From NCBI RefSeq assembly GCF_021462225.1, contig NC_061797.1, forward strand, positions 33,878,147-33,942,146: a stretch of DNA of 64,000 nt. Direction: 5' to 3'. The translations under genes were made by a program, and so were the position numbers. The notes beneath the pieces are model-generated. The model was not told where the DNA came from. It searched no databases and was given only the letters and a program-made list of their open reading frames with translations. Numbering within the stretch: the stretch's first letter is position 1; every line of letters starts with the position of its first letter. This stretch comes from Girardinichthys multiradiatus (taxonomy: Eukaryota; Chordata; Actinopteri; Cyprinodontiformes; Goodeidae). Shown in pieces: positions 56,481-64,000 of this stretch.

Positions 56481-59400
56481 TTGTTTCTTGTATCATACAA
56501 TGTCCAGAAAAAAAAACAAAATTATTTTTATTGCAATGATCAATTTGTTTAAATTTCTGGCTGGCTTTGGACATTTATATATCGGGTTTTGACCCGATCT
56601 ATAAAGAATCAAATGTTTAACTCCAATAAATAACATTGAAATGAAAGTTTATCACACATATGAATAAATGATCCTTAACACTCCAAAACTTGGCTTATTT
56701 GAGGAAAATTGCATGCGGGGCTTTTTGTCTGCACAAAGTACTGTAGTTTTAGTGTTAACCTTTTAACCTTACGGCACATTCTATTGTTGTAATGTCTTAA
56801 AATAAGATTCTGGTGGAATAGACTGGATTGGTAAATGCTCACAGACATACAACACAATAGGACAGAATATGTCACTTTTAGATTTAGTTTCCATATTGCC
56901 ATTAGTTAGACCATGCTGGGTCTTATAACTACAAAACCAGAAACATTTCAAACTGAATTGAGGCCAATTTTATTTATGTATTTTTCACTTGTTTATCTAA
57001 ATGCATATGTGGTGTGTTATTGTCAAATAGTTGGTGTTTGAGGAATCTGTTTGAGTCAGGAAAGTGTTGCGAAATCAGATTTTTGTTTTTATAAACCTAT
57101 GAGTTGCAGAAGCTGTTTTTAAATAGGCTCATACATCAGCCATAGGAAACACACAACATGCATGCTTGGCAAATGTGCCATTTTGAGTCAACACATAGTA
57201 TGGTGTGCTGATGTCAGTTATATTTTTGGTCCATGTCTGTTTTTTTCCCCCCAAACACTTCCATGTCACACTGCTGTCTACATGCTTTCTATTTCAGCCA
57301 TTTGTTTCCCTATAATTATTCACCTATCCCTCACATCCCTTTCTCAACCGTACCACTCTTTTTTTATGCAGTCCATTTCTGTCTAGCCTCTCTGTGGCTC
57401 AAAACCCTGTAACTGCCCTCTATAACTGAATCTCTCTGAAAGTTCTTTTTTGTCCTTGTTTTATGCAGCAGTTTCTATAAATAGGTATATATATTTTAAT
57501 CCATGTTCATCATTTATCCTTTTCAGCTCCAAATGAAATGCACCAGGACCCAGATATAAAAAACAATTTGGCTTTCCTTAACGTTCCAGGCTTCACACCC
57601 TCAAGACATACTGTCCATATTGTGAGTGTGTGTATGCACACAAGTGTGTGTGTGGGCACGTTTTCTGCCCCCTATTGGGGTTGAGGCCAGTGACACCCCC
57701 AGGGCTGTGCTGTTCAATCCCCTCCATGCTGCTTTTCTATAGGATTGAATTAACCTCCTGCCTCTCTTGACAATGCACATACACATATCATCATCCAGCA
57801 GCAAATTCAGAAACACATACAGATACTTTGTCTATGCCAAACACCTTTCCCCTGTCAGGGCTGCGTTGGTAGCTTGGGGCACTTTGGAAACTATCTCCAC
57901 TTAAATTCTCCCCTGACAATTGGCCCATTAAATGGATACAATAATCTTGATTTATACCACACCAAAACAAAGACTGGGCAGAACATCAGTGGGTGCACAG
58001 TAAGCACAGGCAGCTAAACATGAAAAAACGGCTTTGCTGGTTATATGAAACATATCTTACTGACTTCTGACAATAACAGTACAGAATCAAAATTTAATCA
58101 TTAAGTACTAATAAGTTATGCAAAAATGAATTGTATTTTGAGGAACCCATGCAAGTTTTAAATTAGGTAAAATATTTGTTGGTTTTTTTATTATACAATT
58201 TTCAATTCTTTTAGCTTTTGAATTTTCTATATAAATATTCCAGTTGGAAAAAAGGCGTTAAGTATTTTAATTCAATTCAGTTTCTAACACCAATTCACAA
58301 ACACATCCCATATCCAGACAAATATAATCAAATCAACAGAATACAATCTAGTCATGTAACAGATTTAAATCCAATGACACATGTTCCAATTTGGTTCTAG
58401 TTATAGCATGATTAAGTTACATTTAGTTTGTAATAATAGTTTGTCAAAGGTTTTCTATCTAAGGAGCCAATTAGCAGCAGCCAATCTTCCTGAGCAAGCA
58501 TGTGGCGACAGTGGAAATAAAGCACTCCCATGGAACTCTGCTCATCCCCAAATAGAGAAGTCGCGCTCACAAATATGTGCTCATTTCTTATCATCTCCAT
58601 ACAAGATATAACCATTTACCTCTCTTCCTGGTGTCATTCTGGACCATGGTCCCGATACCTGCAGAACATCACTTGTTTACATATTTTACAGAAACATCAT
58701 CTTCCAAACTTCTGCGATTGTGTCTGTAATTGCTACCTGCACTTGTCAAACCAAAACCATGACATCGTGTTCTTTCTGTAGACACTGTATTTTTTTATGC
58801 ATTCACTTAGAAACACTATATCTAAAATTGGATTACCTCTTTCTCTTCCCTTTTCTTACGTTATTTGTTTTGGATCATTCTGGTAATCTTTTGTTTTTCA
58901 TCAAATTTATTTTGCCTGTTACTCTGATTGCCTCTTTTTATTTCGCTAACATCCCGTGTTTTGTGTCATCCAGTTCTTCATTCTCTCCCCCATCCCTCTA
59001 TCATGCAAGGTGTAAAGTGGCTTTGGTGACTAGATGCATTTGTGCTGCATGTGCAAGCTATATATGAGGGTCAGCTGTCTATTTGCACTTTAATGTCTTA
59101 AGTCTATACGATGGGTCATTTATTCTCATTCTCTCCTTTCTCTGTCTCTTCTCTCTTCCCTTTTCTCTTTTTTCTTTCTGTATATACTCCTCTCTATCTC
59201 TCTCTTAGGACAGTAAATGTTTTAACTCTCCATTCTATGGGCCATTTATTAGGTTAGTGTACTTTAATAAATAGTCTGACGTGTCACTGACCATTGAATT
59301 AGTGGCACTTTAAATCCCCCAACAGTGGCTACTAGATAGATGGTAGGTTTAATATGCAGCAGACACTATTTCTCAGATACCAAATTGAAGCCAATACATA

Positions 59401-59719
59401 CATCAATAACATGCTAGAACATTCTAGTATTTAAAGTAGTCTGTGTCATTAGAAATGTTTTTCAGTACTAAAAATGATTTCCATGATGTTAATTTCCCTC
59501 CAGTTTATATGCTACATTTATGTTTCCCCCCATCTGTGTCATGTTTGAGCATAAGCATATTTGTCCCTTTGTGGTGTTATTCTTCTTATCCATGTTACAC
59601 CGAGTGTACCAGGGGAGCTGGATGCTATGAAAAGCCATTACCACTGTTAGTCTAAGATGGAAGGCCTGTGAAACTCAAGGGAATTCCACCACTGATATTA
59701 GGGAATATCTGAAGAAAAG

Positions 59720-59720
<1 letters not shown>
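56481..59720. other. Intergenic region, nothing recognised
   Basis: AT-rich, with scattered short CA and pyrimidine tracts (for example 59120-59210). No coding signal or repeat family was recognised. Confidence 0.5.

Positions 59721-59761
<41 letters not shown>
59721..59761. repeat. CG/CA microsatellite
   Basis: CACGCGCG followed by a CA run to 59761. Confidence 0.96.
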
Positions 59762-60028
59762 GGCTAGTGGTATTACTCAGATATGTAGATCTAAATACGT
59801 GAGCTTATCTATGTGTCCTTTGGAATAAGGGACGTTAAGTAGCTCCAAACCAGCCAAATAAAATATCACCCATATTATCAGTGCAAAACTGATAATCACA
59901 TAGCCTAAAACAAAAATTGCCACAATTTGCAACTCGTCATGTTCAGACTGGATTAAGAGGTGAGAAATCTCATCCAGATTTTTTTTTTTTGAACCAAGTA
60001 AGCAGCCCTCTGTTTTTTGTTTTTGTTG

Positions 60029-61215
60029 AGTAGCACTCAGAATTGTTGTCTGAGTGCCAAGAAAAAGCCCAACAGATTTACTTTCACAAGTGGAGCATTA
60101 TAGCTAACACTTTAAAGCTCTGTTTGATATTCATAAAAATAAACTTTATTAGAAACTGCTTTGGGATTATTTCAGTTGTTACGGACATGGAGACAGAAAT
60201 GAAAAGGAAAAAAAAAGAAGCACGAAAGAGAGAGAGGTGGAGAAAAAAGGAAAAGGGGAGAAAAGGAGAAAAGAATGGAGGAGAGAAAGAAGGATGAAGA
60301 GAATAAAAGATAACACTCTGCTTGCTTCTACACCTGCAGAATTGTTCATATTACCAGCTTTTTTCCCAAAAAGTGCACGGTACTTATCAATGCAAGATGT
60401 ATTTAGTAGTAAGTGCGGCTAAATATAGAACATTTGTGTATTTGTTAACACCTGAATCTAAACACCCGTGGGTCTGAGTTTGAGCATGCTTGTGTATACA
60501 AGGTTTCTCCATAAAAATATGCAATAGTGAGTGTGAGGAGCCACAGATCTGCCCTCCTGGACAGATACGGAAGAGATCCGAGCCACAAACATCCAAAGTC
60601 CCCCCAGAGCACAGGAACCCCAGGAGAACCACTGCCGGGACTGCTGCAACCCCCCTAGAGAAGAGCAGGGAAGAGTGCCAGGGGAACCACCCAGCAGCCA
60701 CAGTGTAAAAGCCCCAGGGAAATGGGGGTGTGAATAGACCCCAAGCCTACCTCTGCCCGCTCAAATGTGGTGTTAATGCATGTTGTTGTAGTGTGCATTT
60801 AAAAAGAAAAACGTGCAACTTAACCCTTAGAGGTGAGCGCAGGCACCAGAAGTTAAAGTAATAAAATACCCTCCCTCGATGCCATTGACTGCACTCACAC
60901 CAAGGCCTTACATGTGAATGCCATGAAAATGTTATAAATGAGTATCTAAGTTGTACAATAAAATTGGGGCACAGGTTGCCATGGGACCGCAGAGATGGAA
61001 AGCCCTTGCGGCTCTCCAATGACGCACCAGCACCCCAAGCCCCTACATGAGTGGTAGTGTGATGGAGTGGGCGGAGGGAGGTGTCCGGGGATGGGGAGGG
61101 AAGGATTGGGGGGCAAAATGCTCTTCCAGGGAGCCAGCTCCCCGGCTGACCCCAATAGGCACCCCCGTTCGCCGAGATCCAACAAAGAACGGAGTTATAG
61201 GCACATCCATCGGGC
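60029..61215 (+). repeat. Unclassified GC-rich interspersed repeat, copy 2
   Basis: The plus-strand copy of the repeat at 41275-42405. The blocks are GTAGCACTCAGAATTGTTGT, AAACTTTATTAGAAACTGC, CACCTGAATCTAAACACC, CACAGATCTGCCCTCCTGG and ACCCAGCAGCCACAG. A purine-rich segment (60191-60308) separates the first and second blocks and is not in copy 1. The right border near 61215 is approximate. Confidence 0.55.
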
Positions 61216-64000
61216 GAAATGCTAGAGACAACAAAATTATCTTAGTTTTAACAATGACATTCAACTGTTATTGACAGCTTTGACATCGAATAATATAATT
61301 AGTTAAGGATTTCTGGAGAAAGTGTCAGTGTAACCTCAGCTTTAGTATTGCATATTGTGTTATACAACATAGTAAAAACTACTAAAAATGTATATCCGGA
61401 GGTACAGTTAGATTGAAGATCAATAAAGATATTGATGGAATAATAAAATAATCTTACAAGAATTGTCAACTTGTGGACCAAGAATCCCAGAATTTAATCT
61501 CAAGTGTATCAGTCTCTTGATCTTGACTGAAAGATGAGTTGTAAAATGGAAAGATGGATTGAGGTTTTGTCAATAGTAATGTCGTCACTGCTTTGGTTTT
61601 TTAAAGTAAATATACAGCTGAGCCCTTACCTATGGCCTTGAGATATGCGTCATGATCAAAAGATGAGTGGACAAGGTTTCTTTTTTTCTGTCGGGTTGCT
61701 CAACTCGGCATTGGAAGGACTCAACTGAATGGGTACAGCCAACTGAACAGTATGCATTATCTAATAAAGTCATGAAACAAAGGAGTAAATATAAATATTG
61801 AAGCCAGAGATGTACAGATAGAAGACAGCACAGGATCAGGCAAAAGACACAAGAGATACCCAAAGAAGAAGAGATGCAAGGAGAAATCCAGATGAAGCCA
61901 GAGGGCAGAGCAAAAAAAAAAAAAGAGTTAAAGTGGGCATTAGCGATGCGGCATGTGGAACCCACTCTAACACATGTTCCACAAGGTTAACGATAAGAGC
62001 CCTGTAGCAGCTGAAATGCTCAAGTAGCTTTTATTATATCATAATAATAAATCAAAAATAAAATAAAACAAATGAACTCCAAAAGGCAACCAAGTAAAAT
62101 GAAACATTTGTGCAGAGGGCTGAGTGAGCGGGCAACAACTTAAACACAAGAGTGAGAAGAAAGTGTGCAAGAAGGCTATAAAAAATGATTCGCTCCACTA
62201 ATATCTTCTTATGTCATCTAGTTGAAAAATATTTGCCTGCAGGTCAAGGCTCCCCCCTGTTAGGGAAAAAGCTTCTTAAAACCCTTCACGGCTATATGAT
62301 ACATTAAATATCTGCCCTCTGCATCCCATTTACTGTTGCAGGGTATGGAGGAGGGGATGGGGGGTATGAGGGTGGGGAAGCTATTGGTTCAAAAAGGTAT
62401 GATCTTGAATGAGAGAATAAGATATAAGGAATAAAAAGATATGATGAACCCAAAATAAAAAATAAAACGTATTAAAACACAGGTATATGCATTATTTTTC
62501 CAAGCTACCCTAAGTAAATTGAGCCTGGCAGTGTTTTTCACAGAGTATGCACTTTGTGACGTACGGACATCCTGTTCAAGGAATACCCCACCCTTCACCT
62601 GGTATTCAGTGCCTGTCCTAGTCTTCTACTTCAGAACTGACAAGAGTTTGCTCAAAAATATTAGTTTCTCTGTACATCAAAAACATAGCAAGCTTCTGTT
62701 TTTTTGTTACTTTTGCAGAAAATTGTTTTGAGAAAAAAAAAAAAATCAGAGACAGGAGATTGATTTCAAAACTGGAAGCCTGGTTTTAATTGATATTGCT
62801 CTACAGTAATAATCCTGAAAGGCATAGTTTGGAGTAACACATGTAATGTTTTAACCCATAATAGTTTAAGTTACAGAATCATAGGTCTCTCTTTTTTCAA
62901 TGAACAATATATACAATGTGAAATAAATACATTTACACAAATGGACATTATTGTTGGAGCACACTTGTATGATACACATCACAAAAATATACAGGTTACT
63001 TTTTTTTCTTTTTTTTCCCCTTCTTATTGATGTGAAGCACATCTAAAATCTACGGACATGTTTTCAATAATACTAGAAGGTCTTCTTGCGTCAGGAATTC
63101 TTCTCCACCACTCAAGCGCCTTGTTATCCTTGCGCATCTATTTTTTCCCCAAAGTTCCTCTCCCTTAAATATTCCCACATTTGCTAATTTAGACTGGAAA
63201 TAGGCTGCAGTAAAGTGGCAGTTACATTTTGGGATTAATTATAACTAAATTACAAATATTGTAGAGCTGTAGGTAACTACATTTTGGTCTCTGTTAGGTG
63301 GAGCCGTGAGGGACAGTCAGTCCTCGTTTGCCACCGTGGATCAATCAGTTTTCCCTTTGTTTCAGTTAAACTCTTCTCAAATGGAGTATTTGCATGTGGG
63401 TCTAAGTGTCAAATGATGGCAATAAGAAGTTGCCTGAAGTGCAAACTGGTCAAAATATTGGTATCAGAAGCCCACCATAAAACTTGATAGTGCATCTTCC
63501 ACTGCTCTTTGTGGAAATACCAGTTTTGGTGGCTGTTATTAATGTAATTAATTAATTCATTCTAAAAGCAGAATCATAATAAAAGAAATATCACCATTTG
63601 GCTCTACAATGTAACACAAAAAATGTGCAACATCTGCTTCATCATCTTACATTGTCTTCAGAATATTCCTACCAAGAAAACAAAGTGCAAAAGGTAAATG
63701 CTCCCCTCCACAAAGATTGTGGATTTAAGTTAGATCAGGGGAGCATCTGACTTCAGACAAACAATTTTTTCAGTCCTCTGAAATGGCCTTGGCCAGAATA
63801 AGTGTCACCTGTGTAAACCATTTCCAGTGACACGCAAACAGATTCAGTTCAGTGTCAATCACATCGGAGAGAGTTTAAACCCCCTTCTGTGTGTTGAATA
63901 GGTCAGGAGTTCACAGGGCTGGTTAGACAATTGACAAATAAATAAAAACAGTAACAAAAGACAAAGAACAGTCAGCGGAGAGCACCATTCTTTCATACGC
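61216..64000. other. Intergenic region, nothing recognised
   Basis: AT-rich sequence with a G-quadruplex-like motif at 62353-62377. No exon of a known gene was recognised on either strand. Confidence 0.5.

Noticed and set aside
60043..60297. 84-codon frame rich in Lys, Arg and Glu
   Set aside because: It translates the polypurine tract; composition alone explains it.
46200..64000. ESRRG (expected neighbour from human gene order)
   Set aside because: No nuclear-receptor ligand-binding or DNA-binding exon text was found on either strand; it may lie beyond the window.

Overview
The window comes from a teleost fish, probably a percomorph, and is vertebrate nuclear DNA. Three things support this: spliced exons with GT/AG borders, Rex1, Rex3 and L2-type LINEs with several Tc1-like transposons, and a recognisable vertebrate gene. 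There is no bacterial, phage or CRISPR content.

The only host gene found is the 5' part of ush2a (usherin), on the minus strand. Nine coding exons between 46199 and 2186 can be joined without a frame break: 1,400 coding bases, residues 1 to about 467. They encode a signal peptide, a cysteine-rich N-terminal segment, a laminin-G-like domain and most of the laminin N-terminal (LamNT) domain. The next exon lies beyond the left edge. The region upstream of the gene (46200-64000) has no second host gene that I can recognise. It contains a CpG-enriched patch at about 47371-47780 that could be the ush2a promoter.

The large introns and the upstream flank are full of mobile DNA. From left to right: (1) 1-967, the end of a DD36E Tc1/mariner element (Incomer-like) split by a 425-bp solo LTR. 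(2) Intron 2401-8008, a Harbinger-type MITE, a tRNA-derived SINE and a Tc1 element with an intact 334-residue transposase and ~200-bp inverted repeats. (3) Intron 9392-19455, a Rex1-type LINE lacking its RT core, a CA repeat, and an L2 fragment split by a 1.5-kb LTR-like insertion. (4) Intron 19592-37534, a Rex1 LINE with a second DD34E Tc1 copy nested in its 3' UTR, a SINE-like repeat, a full-length DD36E element with an intact transposase, L2-like debris, a third broken DD34E copy, and a poly(A)-tailed sequence. (5) Intron 37704-44705, a TA microsatellite, a SINE fused to a Tc1 end fragment, and a GC-rich unclassified repeat. (6) Upstream, an almost complete Rex3 LINE (49775-53130) with an 11-bp target duplication and a single in-frame stop, a decayed Tc1 copy, and a second copy of the GC-rich repeat.

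No new biological system was found. The most useful observations are the ush2a gene structure (two introns that I do not recall in human, and a long open frame ahead of the start codon), the near-intact Rex3 and two intact Tc1-type transposases, and several nested insertions that give relative ages. Family names for repeats come from recognised protein motifs and end structures, without database searches.
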